A stretch of 64,000 nt of DNA from Poriferisodalis sp965208485 (GTDB lineage: Bacteria; Actinomycetota; Acidimicrobiia; Acidimicrobiales; Poriferisodalaceae), in assembly GCF_965208485.1 (NCBI RefSeq), contig NZ_OZ242344.1, forward strand, positions 3,720,001-3,784,000, written 5' to 3'. The notes beneath the pieces are model-generated. The model worked only from the letters and a program-made list of their open reading frames with translations. It was not told the DNA's origin and did not search any database. Positions within the stretch are counted from its first letter, which is position 1. Each line of letters starts with the position of its first letter. Position numbers and translations under genes: made by a program. This document shows positions 1 through 8,157 of this stretch, one piece after another.

Positions 1-66
1 AGGCGGCTGCGTTGCGTGAGTCTGATCGTGCCGAGGCGGCTGCGTTGCGTGAGTCGGACCGTGCCG
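1..66 (+). repeat. 33-bp direct repeat, two copies
   Basis: Two nearly identical 33-bp units (1-33 and 34-66) encode the coiled-coil heptad-like unit of the partial gene above. They differ at only a few third-codon positions. The array may continue upstream of the window. Confidence 0.7.
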
Positions 67-182
67 AGGCGCGTCAGCGATTCCGTTGGATCGTAGGCAC
101 CACGGTGGCGTCGCTGGGTGTGATCGTGGCTATGTTCGGCATCCTGACGGCGGTCATCCTCAGCGCCATCGCGAACGTCTGA
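3..182 (+). CDS. C-terminal part of a coiled-coil, tail-anchored protein
   Basis: An open frame enters from the left edge and ends at TGA 180-182. Its first 22 residues are two copies of an 11-residue unit rich in Ala, Glu and Arg (EAAALRESDRA-like), typical of a coiled coil. A basic turn (RQRFRW) follows, then one hydrophobic helix of about 23 residues that reaches almost to the C-terminus. The layout suggests a membrane protein with its coiled coil in the cytoplasm and a C-terminal transmembrane anchor. The N-terminus lies outside the window, so no family can be named. Confidence 0.6.
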   Translation, partial: AAALRESDRAEAAALRESDRAEARQRFRWIVGTTVASLGVIVAMFGILTAVILSAIANV

Positions 183-228
183 GCACACGCGCCGTGCCCG
201 CAGCGGGCGGGCGCGGAGGCGTGCTCGA

Positions 229-756
229 GTGCGTTGCGAGCGGTTGCGGCGATCCCGATACGGTGCAGGCGTGGCGAGCGGCGATCAGCGAGCGGGTAGG
301 CCGCCGGCGGGGGCCGGAGCAGGGCTCCGTGTCGGCATCGTGCGAGCGACGTGGAACCCCGAGATCGTGGACCGGCTCGCCGCGGGTGTCGAGAGAGGCC
401 TCGATGAGTTGGCGGCCGCTCACGCCGCCGACGTGACGGTGCCCGGATGCTTCGAGATCCCGCTGGCCGCGAGGCTGCTCGCCGGCTCTGGTCAGGTCGA
501 TGCCATGGTGGTGATCGGGGCAGTGATCCGCGGCGAGACGACGCACTACGAGTTGGTCAGCGGGGCCGCTGCACAAGGCGTGCTTGCGGTTCAGCTCGAG
601 ACTGGCATTCCCATCGGATTCGGGCTGGTCACGGTCGAGAATGAAGAGCAGGCCCGAGCGCGCAGCGAGGGTCCGGGCGGCCACAACGTGGGCGAGGACG
701 CGGCGTACGTGGCTGTCGCGATGTCGCTCCTCGCCCGAGAATTCCAATCCGGCTAG
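229..756 (+). CDS. ribH: 6,7-dimethyl-8-ribityllumazine synthase
   Basis: Catalyses condensation of 5-amino-6-ribitylamino-uracil with 3,4-dihydroxybutanone phosphate, the penultimate step of riboflavin synthesis in the cytoplasm. The 175-residue product has the family landmarks: a substrate-binding segment with GCFEIP (about 74-79), the GAVIRGETTHYE loop (about 97-108) with the catalytic His, and GHNVG near residue 155. The start is GTG 229, with a good GGAGG Shine-Dalgarno at 215-219. Length is slightly above the usual 150-160 because of a basic N-terminal extension of about 30 residues; an internal GTG at 271 is an alternative start. No other rib gene is nearby. Function is confident; the exact start is less so. 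Confidence 0.92.
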   Translation: MRCERLRRSRYGAGVASGDQRAGRPPAGAGAGLRVGIVRATWNPEIVDRLAAGVERGLDELAAAHAADVTVPGCFEIPLAARLLAGSGQVDAMVVIGAVIRGETTHYELVSGAAAQGVLAVQLETGIPIGFGLVTVENEEQARARSEGPGGHNVGEDAAYVAVAMSLLAREFQSG

Positions 757-766
757 CCCAGTCCAG

Positions 767-873
767 CTAGGAGACTGCTGAGCAATTGCCGAAATCGCCG
801 ATTCACGGACACAAAGCCGCAGGTCAGAGCGTTGCAGACTTGCCCGGATCCGAATAAATCAGCAGTTTCCTAG
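767..873. mobile_element. CTAG-bounded MITE-like element, 107 bp
   Basis: Terminal inverted repeats of 15 bp with one mismatch (CTAGGAGACTGCTGA at 767-781 against the complement of 859-873) enclose a non-coding interior that includes GCAGGTCA. The right-hand CTAG supplies the TAG stop codon of the reverse-strand gene ending at 870. The four-base CTAG borders match the YTAR target duplications of IS5-type elements, so this is probably a non-autonomous derivative. It is related to the elements at 3192 and 49143. Confidence 0.7.
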
Positions 874-1859
874 CTCGGGTCGGGGCGCATGCGCACGAGC
901 ACTTTGCCGACGGCTTCGCGCTCGTCGAGCAGCCGGTAGGCCTCGGCAGCCTTCTCGAACGGCAGCACCTGCCCGATCGGCGGGCGGACGGCGCCGCTCG
1001 CGATCATCGGCAGCAGCCGCTCGTGGATGCGGGCGGGGATCGTCGGGTCCGCCGCGGCGGCTTCGCCCCACGCAGCGCCGACCAAGCTGACGTTGCGCAG
1101 CAGCAACCGGTTGACCTTCACCGTCGGGATCTCGCCAGCGGCAAACCCGACCACGACGAGCCGTCCGAAGCGCGCCAGTGCCCGGATGCCGTCGAGAAAG
1201 CGGTCGCCACCGACCGGGTCGTAGGTCATGTCGACGCCGCGCCCGCCAGTGAGCTCGCGCACCTCGTCCTTCCAGTTCTCGCTGATGAGCACGATGTGAG
1301 CGGCGCCGGCTGCACGGGCGATCTCGCCCTTTGCCTCGGTGGAGACCAGACCGATGACCGGACTCGCGCCGACTCCCTTCGCGACCTGGATGCCCGAGGT
1401 ACCCACGCCGCCCGATGCGCCGAGCACCAGCACGGATTCGCCCTCGCGCAGGCCCGCCCGGTCGATCATGCAGAACACGGCGGTCTGGTAGTTCATGACC
1501 AGCGCAGCACCTTCTTCGAAGCTCAGCTCTGAAGGCAGCGCGAAGAGGTCGCGGGGCTTGGCGGTCACGACCTCGGCCAGGCAGCCGCTCGCCGAGACGC
1601 ATACCCGGTCACCGGGCGAGAATCCCGAATCGTCGGGCGCCGATCGGACGACGCCCGAGGCCTCGATGCCTGGCCGGAACGGGGGATCGGGCCGGTACTG
1701 GTAGAGCCCTTGGCTCTGCAGCAGATCGGGGAACGACACGCCACCGCAGACGATGTCGACGATGACCGACGCGCTGTCGGCGTCGGCCACCGGCTCGGGG
1801 GCGTCGACGACGGCGACTCCGGCAGGGCCGGTGAGGGACTGGACTTCCAATGCACGCAT
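870..1859 (-). CDS. NADPH:quinone oxidoreductase-like zinc-independent MDR protein
   Basis: A 329-residue medium-chain dehydrogenase/reductase of the quinone oxidoreductase branch. It has an N-terminal GroES-like domain (FRPGIEASGVV near residue 65) and a Rossmann domain with LGASGGVGTSGIQVAK (about 146-161) for NADPH. The zinc-binding cysteines of alcohol dehydrogenases are absent, as expected for this branch. It probably reduces a quinone or enone in the cytoplasm. The start is ATG at 1859. It is divergent from the amidohydrolase gene at 2053, with 193 bp between them that should hold both promoters. The stop codon TAG lies inside the terminal repeat of the element at 767-873, so the last codons may have been reset by that insertion. 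Confidence 0.85.
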   Translation of the reverse strand: MRALEVQSLTGPAGVAVVDAPEPVADADSASVIVDIVCGGVSFPDLLQSQGLYQYRPDPPFRPGIEASGVVRSAPDDSGFSPGDRVCVSASGCLAEVVTAKPRDLFALPSELSFEEGAALVMNYQTAVFCMIDRAGLREGESVLVLGASGGVGTSGIQVAKGVGASPVIGLVSTEAKGEIARAAGAAHIVLISENWKDEVRELTGGRGVDMTYDPVGGDRFLDGIRALARFGRLVVVGFAAGEIPTVKVNRLLLRNVSLVGAAWGEAAAADPTIPARIHERLLPMIASGAVRPPIGQVLPFEKAAEAYRLLDEREAVGKVLVRMRPDPS

Positions 1860-2052
1860 GGCGTCACTGTTTCACAACGAGCGCCAGCGGTCCACGGCGA
1901 GTGCAGGCGGCCAGAACCAACGTGGGGAGTATGTGCAGCGAGATGTTGCACCTCGGGAGCGCAAGCGAGGCCGCTGGTACTGTTGGCCCCGCAGTGTGTT
2001 TGCACTGGGGCGACCAGCCGCACAGACGTTCCATGGGAAGCAGGGGAGAGCG

Positions 2053-3195
2053 ATGCGGTACTACTCGTGTGACTCGCATGTGGTCGAAGCAGCCGAGATC
2101 TATGCAGGGCTGACCGACAGGTTCGGTGATCGGGCGCCGTACATCAGCAAGGACCACGACGACAAGCCCGGCACCTGGCTGGTGCTGCCGGGCGGCTTCC
2201 GCCCGGTGCCGGTGGGCCGGCTGGGCATCGCCGGTGCCAGCCTGTCCGACCCGGCGACCCACGCTCGCATCGAAAGGGGCTACGACGGCTTCAACCCCGG
2301 TGTCATGGACCCGACGGCACGTCTCGACGAACAGGCCCAAGACGGGATCGTGGGCGAGGTGATGTACCCCAGCCTGTCGATGTTCACCTTCGCCATTCCG
2401 GACGACGAAGTTCGCGACGCCGCATTCCGCAACCACAACGACTGGGTGCTCGACTACTGCTCAGTCGACCGCAACCGCCTCATCGGCGTCGGCTGTCTCC
2501 CGCTGCCCGACGTGGAGCGAGCCGTCGCCGAGATCGACCGTTCGGCCCAGCTCGGCGTGCGGGGCTTCGCCATCCCCGCGCACATCGACCCGGCCAAGCC
2601 CTACTGCCATCCCGACTTCGACCCGTTCTGGACCCGTGCCCAGGAATTCGGCGTGCCGCTCACCATGCACATCTTCACCGGGTCCAGCCTCGAAGGCGGC
2701 ATGCCCGATCACTGGGGCACGCCCGGCGGCCACCTGAAGGGCTACACGCTGGCGCACACCACCATCGCCAACACGGTGATCGACCTCATCTGCGGCGGGG
2801 TCGTCGAGCGCTTCCCCAATCTGCGTTTCGTCTGTGCCGAGTACGAGACGGGCTGGGTGGGCCACTTCAAGCAGCGCCTCGACCATGCGGCGTACCGCAC
2901 ACCTTGGGAAGTCTCCGACGAGCTCACGATGAAGCCCTCGGAGTACTTCGACCGGAACTTCTGGGTCACCTTCGAGGACGACGTCGAGGGCATCGCGACC
3001 CGGCACTCGATCGGCGTCGGCAACCTGCTGTGGGGCAACGACTACCCCCATCACGACTCGATCTGGCCGAACTCGCGACCGATTCTCGACGAGATCCTCG
3101 CCGGCGTGCCCGACGACGAGAAGGAGCAGATGGTCTGGAGCAACGTCCTAGAGCTCTACGGCCTCGATCCCGACTCGCTCCCCGCTGTCGCCTAG
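2053..3195 (+). CDS. Amidohydrolase family protein (Amidohydro_2 TIM barrel)
   Basis: A 380-residue metal-dependent hydrolase or decarboxylase of the amidohydrolase-2 type. Visible landmarks are an N-terminal CDSHVVE segment (the DxH metal motif), AHIDPAKP and TMHIF in the middle strands, and GNDYPHHDSIWP near residue 325, which carries the late metal/active-site Asp. Actinobacterial relatives act on aromatic or cyclic carboxylates, but the substrate cannot be read from sequence. The start ATG 2053 is preceded by a strong AGGGGAGA ribosome site. The frame is open 100 codons further upstream, but that stretch has no family similarity. The TAG stop is the CTAG edge of the element at 3192-3291. 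Confidence 0.85.
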   Translation: MRYYSCDSHVVEAAEIYAGLTDRFGDRAPYISKDHDDKPGTWLVLPGGFRPVPVGRLGIAGASLSDPATHARIERGYDGFNPGVMDPTARLDEQAQDGIVGEVMYPSLSMFTFAIPDDEVRDAAFRNHNDWVLDYCSVDRNRLIGVGCLPLPDVERAVAEIDRSAQLGVRGFAIPAHIDPAKPYCHPDFDPFWTRAQEFGVPLTMHIFTGSSLEGGMPDHWGTPGGHLKGYTLAHTTIANTVIDLICGGVVERFPNLRFVCAEYETGWVGHFKQRLDHAAYRTPWEVSDELTMKPSEYFDRNFWVTFEDDVEGIATRHSIGVGNLLWGNDYPHHDSIWPNSRPILDEILAGVPDDEKEQMVWSNVLELYGLDPDSLPAVA

Positions 3196-3291
3196 TGGTG
3201 TGCCGCGGTTTTCTTGCGGGCAGGTCGCGGCTCGCTGACCTGCGGAAACAGGCTTCGGCAGGCCCTGCGCAAATTGCCGACGCACCACTAG
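3192..3291. mobile_element. CTAG-bounded MITE-like element, 100 bp
   Basis: The ends are CTAGTGGTGTGCCG (3192-3205) and the complement of a sequence ending at 3291 that reads CTAGTGGTGCGTCG, giving 14-bp inverted repeats with two mismatches. The interior contains inverted TGACCTGC/GCAGGTC words. It overlaps the stop codon of the amidohydrolase gene. Partial copies with the same left end lie at 7500 and 45742. Confidence 0.72.
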
Positions 3292-3350
3292 ATCTCAGCG
3301 CCGTGTTCATGGTGCACATGTGGCGCGCCGAGCGGCATTTCTGCGCAGGT

Positions 3351-4202
3351 TTAGGAATGAGGGAGGGGTTCGAGGTGGGCGCGGATGGCCTTCGCGACCA
3401 TCTCGCCGTTCTCCATCGGGCCGAAATGGCTGAGTTCGGCGAACGTCTCGAGACGGGCGTTGCCGAGCGCCTCGGCAATCGGCTGCGCTACCCGAGGCGG
3501 GATCTCGTTCCACTGGGCGGGGGCATCGCCCCGGGCAATCACGGTGGGGCACGTCACCGACCCGAAGCGATCGAAGTCCATGGGCACGCCCGACTCGTAG
3601 ATGCGGGCCTCGGTGTCACCCGAGCACGACAGACGTACGGCATCGTCGCCTGAGGGATACGTGCCGATCTCGACGTAAGCCCTGACCGCCTCGGGCTCGC
3701 AGCGCGAGAACGGCGGCTTCGACATGAAGCGGTCGTACGCCTCGTCAACCGTCGCGAAGCGGATGCGACGCCGCCGTGAAGCCACCACGAGCTCATGGTC
3801 GGAATCGGGCATCGGGAAACCCTCGGGAACCAGCACCGGCTCGTACAGGTACAGGCCCCGGTAGGCGCCCGGCTGGCACAGCTCGGCGTGCAGCAGGCTG
3901 GCCGCCCCGAGCGAGTGACCGACCGCCAGCATCGGCTCGCCGCCGAGGGCGTTCACGGCGGCGAGGACTTCATCGGTGAAGCGGGATCGATCGACCGACA
4001 TGGCGTCATGTTGGGGGCGAGACGCACCGTGTCCGCGGAAGTCCAGGCCCCAACACCTGAAGCTGTCCACCAAGTGCGGCACCACGGTTGCCCACATGCC
4101 GACGTTGAGGCCGTTCCCGTGCGTCAAGAGCAGCGGTGTTCCGTGCCCCCCGAGATCGTGGAGTACGGCGTGCTCGCCGTCGGAGGTGGTCAGGCGCATC
4201 AT
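3351..4202 (-). CDS. Alpha/beta hydrolase
   Basis: A 283-residue alpha/beta-hydrolase-fold protein. It shows the oxyanion-side HGNGLN motif (about 28-33), the nucleophile elbow GHSLGA (about 94-99), a late acidic residue in ARGDAP and the catalytic His in ELSHFGP near residue 262. An intact triad suggests an esterase, lactonase or C-C hydrolase; the substrate is unknown. The start is ATG 4202, with a second ATG directly after it. It is transcribed away from the second hydrolase at 4298 across a 95-bp gap. Confidence 0.82.
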   Translation of the reverse strand: MMRLTTSDGEHAVLHDLGGHGTPLLLTHGNGLNVGMWATVVPHLVDSFRCWGLDFRGHGASRPQHDAMSVDRSRFTDEVLAAVNALGGEPMLAVGHSLGAASLLHAELCQPGAYRGLYLYEPVLVPEGFPMPDSDHELVVASRRRRIRFATVDEAYDRFMSKPPFSRCEPEAVRAYVEIGTYPSGDDAVRLSCSGDTEARIYESGVPMDFDRFGSVTCPTVIARGDAPAQWNEIPPRVAQPIAEALGNARLETFAELSHFGPMENGEMVAKAIRAHLEPLPHS

Positions 4203-4297
4203 CGCATCGGCACGTTAGTGGCCTGTCGTGGCGCTGTCGTGTAGCCGGCGCTCGCTTCAGCCGGGTCCGTATCGCCGCACTGCGGCAGACTTGTGCC

Positions 4298-5020
4298 ATG
4301 GCGAACTTCGTGCACGGCTCCGCAGACATCCACTACGACGACCACGGCTCCGGTTTCCCGCTGCTGCTCATTGCTCCCGGCGGAATGCGATCAGCGGCGT
4401 CGTTCTGGGAACAGACGCCGTGGAACCCGATCAGCCAGCTTGCTGACCGGTACCGGGTCATTGCGATGGACCAGCGCAATGCCGGCCGCTCCAGCGCTCC
4501 TGTCTCGGCAGGCGACGGCTGGGCGACCTACACCGTTGACCAGCTGGCGCTCATGGACCACCTCGGCTGCGAGCGATTCCACGTGGCGGGCATGTGCATC
4601 GGCGGCCCGTACATCATGGGATTGATCCAGGCGGCACCCGAGCGGGTCGCCAGTGCCACGCTGTTCCAGACGATCGGCCTCGACGGCAACCGGGATGCCT
4701 TCTACGCCATGTTCGACGACTGGGCCACGGCGATTCGCGACGCGCATCCCGAGGCCGACGACGCAGCCTGGGAGCAGTTCCGCTCGAACATGTACGACGG
4801 CGAGAACTTCCTGTTCAACGTGGATCGGGACTTCGTGGCGACCGTGCAGACGCCGTTGCTGGTGCTGGCAGGCAGCGATCTGTACCACCCCGAGTCATCG
4901 TCCCGGATCGTCCACGAGGCTGCGCCGAACTCCACGCTGATCGAGGACTGGATGGAAGGCGACGCCCGTACTGCGGCGATGGATCAGTTCGCCGCCTTCC
5001 TGGCCGCGCAGACGCCCTGA
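4298..5020 (+). CDS. Alpha/beta hydrolase with Cys at the nucleophile elbow
   Basis: A 240-residue alpha/beta-hydrolase-fold protein. The elbow reads GMCIGG (about 104-109), so cysteine replaces the usual serine, as in dienelactone-hydrolase-like enzymes. A following AGSDLYHP supplies the acid, but the C-terminal region where the catalytic His normally lies (EDWMEGDARTAAMDQF) has no histidine. The protein may use another base, or act as a lyase, perhydrolase or non-hydrolytic member. ATG 4298 is chosen because similarity begins there (MANFVHG); the frame is open further upstream without homology. It is followed after 34 bp by an SDR gene on the same strand, probably co-transcribed. Confidence 0.78.
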   Translation: MANFVHGSADIHYDDHGSGFPLLLIAPGGMRSAASFWEQTPWNPISQLADRYRVIAMDQRNAGRSSAPVSAGDGWATYTVDQLALMDHLGCERFHVAGMCIGGPYIMGLIQAAPERVASATLFQTIGLDGNRDAFYAMFDDWATAIRDAHPEADDAAWEQFRSNMYDGENFLFNVDRDFVATVQTPLLVLAGSDLYHPESSSRIVHEAAPNSTLIEDWMEGDARTAAMDQFAAFLAAQTP

Positions 5021-5054
5021 CGCCTCTGGGGGCACGGCGCGTTAGCTTGCGCGC

Positions 5055-5882
5055 ATGACGAATGCAACCAGCACAGAGGGTCCCGAACGTTCCAGCATCC
5101 GGCTTGACGGGAAGGTGGCGGTGGTCACCGGGACCAGCCGCGGCATCGGGGAAGCCAGCGCCCGTGCGCTGGACAGCGCGGGCGCACAGGTGGTGCTGAC
5201 CGGGCGCACTACGCCTGACCTTGAACGTGTTGCTGCCGAGCTGCAGCACGACCCTGTTGTGCTCACCGCTGACTTGGCCCCAGCAGGTGCGGGCACCGAC
5301 TTGGCGCGGCGCATCCTGGGCGAGGTCGACGGGGTGGATGTGCTGGTCAACAACGCCGGCATACCCATGCGTCGCACCCCGGCACAGCTCACCGAGGCTG
5401 ATTTCGACCTGGTTTTCTCGATCAACGTGCGGTCGCTGGTGATGCTGAGCGTCGGTCTGGCCCCGTCGATGATCAGCCGCTGCGGCGGCTCGATCATCAA
5501 TATCAGCTCGGTGGCAGGCGTGCACGGCCCGCTCGGCCGCGTGGCGTACGCCGGCACGAAGGGTGCTGTCGATGCCATGACACGGGCATTGGCGGCGGAC
5601 TGGGGACCTGAAGGCATCCGGGTCAACTCGATCGCTCCCGGCCTCATCGCCACTGCCATCTGGGAAGACGCCCGCAACAACGTCCCGGGGTTGATCGAGG
5701 ACCTTGCCGGCCAGATTGCGCTCAAGCGCTGGGGCTTCGGAGACGACATAGCGGATGTCGTGCTGTTCTTCGCGTCTGACGCATCTCGCTACATCACCGG
5801 CGAGACGCTGGTGGTGGATGGCGGCATGGCACGGGTGGCGGCGTCCAACGCCCCGCCTGCGCTGCCCGAGCTTCAGGACTGA
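5055..5882 (+). CDS. SDR family oxidoreductase
   Basis: A 275-residue classical short-chain dehydrogenase/reductase. It has the cofactor motif TGTSRGIG (about 26-33), NNAG (about 98-101), the catalytic Ser in NISSVAG (about 152-158), the active-site YAGTK (about 168-172), the IRVNSIAPG segment and a C-terminal GETLVVDGGMA. It belongs to the FabG-like group; substrate unknown. It lies 34 bp behind the Cys-elbow hydrolase in the same direction, so the two may act on one pathway. A strong bidirectional hairpin follows. Confidence 0.87.
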   Translation: MTNATSTEGPERSSIRLDGKVAVVTGTSRGIGEASARALDSAGAQVVLTGRTTPDLERVAAELQHDPVVLTADLAPAGAGTDLARRILGEVDGVDVLVNNAGIPMRRTPAQLTEADFDLVFSINVRSLVMLSVGLAPSMISRCGGSIINISSVAGVHGPLGRVAYAGTKGAVDAMTRALAADWGPEGIRVNSIAPGLIATAIWEDARNNVPGLIEDLAGQIALKRWGFGDDIADVVLFFASDASRYITGETLVVDGGMARVAASNAPPALPELQD

Positions 5883-5897
5883 GCGCGGCACGACGCG

Positions 5898-5931
5898 CAG
5901 AGGGTGCCGGGCCGCGGCCCGACACCCTCTG
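5898..5931. terminator. Bidirectional hairpin terminator
   Basis: A 17-bp inverted repeat with one mismatch and almost no loop lies between the convergent SDR and betaine-binding-protein genes. There is no T tract, which is common for high-GC actinobacteria. Confidence 0.7.
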
Positions 5932-5984
5932 CTGAGTGCTTGCTGTGCCGCTCGCCCGACTAGGCGGCGGCTATGTGCACCTGC

Positions 5985-7358
5985 CTATGCAGCAGCGCGA
6001 GCAGCGTCGAGCCAAGCGTCGACCGTGTCGCGGTTGTTCGCGATCCAGTCGATGGCCAAGTCGCTTGGCGATGCACCCTCTCCCTGATCGACATTGGCCA
6101 GCGAAACCTCGATCACCGACAGCTTCACCACCTCGAGCAGCTTCGCGGCGACCGGGTTGGCAGCCAGGAAGTCGTTGTTGCCAGTGACCAGGATGTCGGC
6201 AGCGATCCAGCCAATCGGGCACAGGCCGTCAGGATTGTCGGCGGCCGACGGGCACTGGTCCGGGCCGATGGCCGCATAGCCGCCCGTGCCGTCTTCGCCA
6301 CGCTGCGAGTGTGCCTCACCACCATCGGTGTTGGAAGGGTTGGAATCGTCCAAGATGTTTTCGACACCCATCCAGTACACGTTGTCGCCTGGGCGCAGCT
6401 GGGTGATGTACGCCGAAGGCGTCCAAGTGTAGATCACCATTGGGACACCATCGTTGGCCGAGTCGACAGCCTGGGCGAACATGGCGTCATAGCCTGCGAT
6501 CACTTGGTCGATGTTGTCCCACTCGGAGAACAGGATCTGATTAGTGATGATGTTGTCGCAGGTCCACGACTCGGGGCAGCCGAAGATATCGGCGATGCCA
6601 TTGCCCGGCACCGGGTCGGCAGCGTCGAAGGCCGCCAAGGCATCAGCGTTCCTGTTCAGATCGTCCATCGTGTAGACGCCGTACTGGTCGGCGAAGGACT
6701 TGGTCACCAGGAAGCCCTGCAGGCCGCCGGCGATCATCTCCTCGCCCACAATCCTCACGTGTTCGCCGACGAGCGAGCCGTCGGACAGCTCAGCGGCCAG
6801 CCAGGCAAGGTGGCCCGGGTACCAACTGTTGGCCCAGAAGTCCATCTGGCCCTGGGCCATAGCGATGTAGGCGTTGTTCGGCCCAAGCTCCAGTTCGGCC
6901 GGGTCTGTGACGTCGTAGCCCAGTTCCTCGAGCAGGTCCTTGTACAGCTCTGCCTGGAAGTAGCCCGTGCTCCAGTTGGCGCGGCCCATGGTGACGGTGA
7001 CGCCCTCGCCGGGAGTCATCGACATCATGTCGTCCATGTCGTCGTCGTCCATGTCGTCCATGTCGTCCATGTCGTCGTCGGCCATGTCGGCCATGTCGTC
7101 GTCGGCCATGTCGGCCATGTCGTCGTCGGCCATGTCGTCCATGTCGTCGTCGGCCATGTCGTCCATGTCGTCGTCGGCCATGTCGTCGTCGGCCATGTCG
7201 TCCATGTCGTCCATGTCGTCGTCGGCCGCAGCCGGTGGCGAGGTTTCTCGGACGTCGGTGGTGTTGCCGTCGCCATCGCCGTCGTCACCGCACGACGCAG
7301 CGAACAATGCGAACGCTGCCAGCAACAGCAGCAGCTTGGTCATTCGTTTAGTGGACAT
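5985..7358 (-). CDS. proX: Glycine betaine/proline ABC importer substrate-binding lipoprotein
   Basis: The extracellular solute-binding component of a quaternary-amine ABC importer (OpuAC/ProX type). Of 457 residues, 1-23 form a lipoprotein signal with lipobox AASC. Residues about 46-112 are a low-complexity linker made almost only of Asp, Met and Ala. The binding domain (about 115-457) has features of betaine binders: GRANWSTGY, an aromatic FWANSWYPGH segment and repeated Trp/Tyr that could form the cation cage. The start ATG 7358 has an AGGGAGGA ribosome site. Permease and ATPase genes lie upstream on the same strand but are now about 800 bp away, with mobile-element relics between, so this gene may have its own promoter. 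Confidence 0.88.
   Translation of the reverse strand: MSTKRMTKLLLLLAAFALFAASCGDDGDGDGNTTDVRETSPPAAADDDMDDMDDMADDDMADDDMDDMADDDMDDMADDDMADMADDDMADMADDDMDDMDDMDDDDMDDMMSMTPGEGVTVTMGRANWSTGYFQAELYKDLLEELGYDVTDPAELELGPNNAYIAMAQGQMDFWANSWYPGHLAWLAAELSDGSLVGEHVRIVGEEMIAGGLQGFLVTKSFADQYGVYTMDDLNRNADALAAFDAADPVPGNGIADIFGCPESWTCDNIITNQILFSEWDNIDQVIAGYDAMFAQAVDSANDGVPMVIYTWTPSAYITQLRPGDNVYWMGVENILDDSNPSNTDGGEAHSQRGEDGTGGYAAIGPDQCPSAADNPDGLCPIGWIAADILVTGNNDFLAANPVAAKLLEVVKLSVIEVSLANVDQGEGASPSDLAIDWIANNRDTVDAWLDAARAAA
7020..7225 (-). repeat. Asp-Met-Ala minisatellite inside proX
   Basis: Units of 9 and 15 bp (GTCGTCGGCCATGTC on the plus strand) repeat in frame and encode DDM, DDDM and ADM words. The stretch forms the linker between lipid anchor and binding domain and is likely to vary in length. 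Confidence 0.85.
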
Positions 7359-7499
7359 TGCGGAGATCCTCCCTGATCTGCTTCTGGTTGCGTCACGCGG
7401 TGCACCGTGTTGCGACCACGCAAGAGTGGCGCCGATCGCCCGGCTCGACGAGGGCTCCCTGCGGGGGAGCGTAGTCGGGCCAATGGCTGGCTCTGAACC

Positions 7500-7616
7500 C
7501 TAGTGGTGCGTCGCGGGTTTCATTGCGCGGTGCGCTGGTGCGGTGCGCTGGTTCTCTGACCCGCGCGAACAGCGGGTGGCACCCCGCGAGCAAACCTCAG
7601 ACATACTCCTAGGCCG
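7500..7616. mobile_element. Degenerate copy of the CTAGTGGTG element
   Basis: Begins CTAGTGGTGCGTCG at 7500 and shares an interior CTGACCCGCGCGAACAG word with the complete element at 3192. The right inverted repeat is no longer recognisable; a CTAGG remains near 7612. Confidence 0.5.
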
Positions 7617-7663
7617 TGCATGCAGTTCGGGAAACAACTCATCGATCCCGGGGGCGCGGACGC

Positions 7664-8105
7664 TTAGCAGGATGCTGAAGTATGCAGGTCTGGCCGGAAG
7701 GACAAGCCCCTGACCTGCGGGTTTGCAACTGGGCACCGCCCGAAATCGGCGGCGACCGACGCTGCGGGCGTCCCCGTCGGGTGGGCCGCTGAGGGTGCCA
7801 GCCGCGACGACATCATGCTGTTCGAGATGCTGTTCGAGCCGGCCTTGGCACAGGTCGAACGCCGAGGCCTGCACCACAGCATCGACACCATCCACCTCGA
7901 CCGCGGCTGCATCGGCGCCCGCGTCGACAACAGTGCCACCGAAGCAGGCACCGAGGATCTGGTGCGGCCCTCCAACCGCAAGCCCGACCCCAACGGCCGC
8001 GCCAAGACGGCGCCCGCACCGCTGGGGCTGCGCCGACGGGTCGAACGCGCCGGCTCATGGCTGTCGAACCACGGCCAGTTGCGACGAAACACCGACCGCC
8101 GACCC
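7664..8105 (+). pseudogene. IS5-like transposase relic (internally deleted)
   Basis: A left IS end (TTAGCAGGATGCTGAA at 7664-7679) and about 60 bp of subterminal sequence match the 49143 element closely. They run directly into the C-terminal third of an IS5-type transposase, readable in one frame from about 7736 to 8105. Landmarks are KSAATDAAGVPVGW, a degenerate DRGCIGARV (normally DKGY) and the C-terminal ERAGSWLSNHGQLRRNTDRR. The N-terminal two thirds and the right end are missing. The relic sits between the betaine permease and binding-protein genes, on the opposite strand. Confidence 0.75.
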
Positions 8106-8157
8106 GACATGGCGAGCAGCCGTCCCCCTCACCCCAACCGAGCCGATGGATCCGGGC

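Noticed and set aside
1753..2052. Upstream extension of the amidohydrolase frame by 100 codons
   Set aside because: The extension overlaps the divergent gene, lacks family similarity, and a strong ribosome site precedes ATG 2053.
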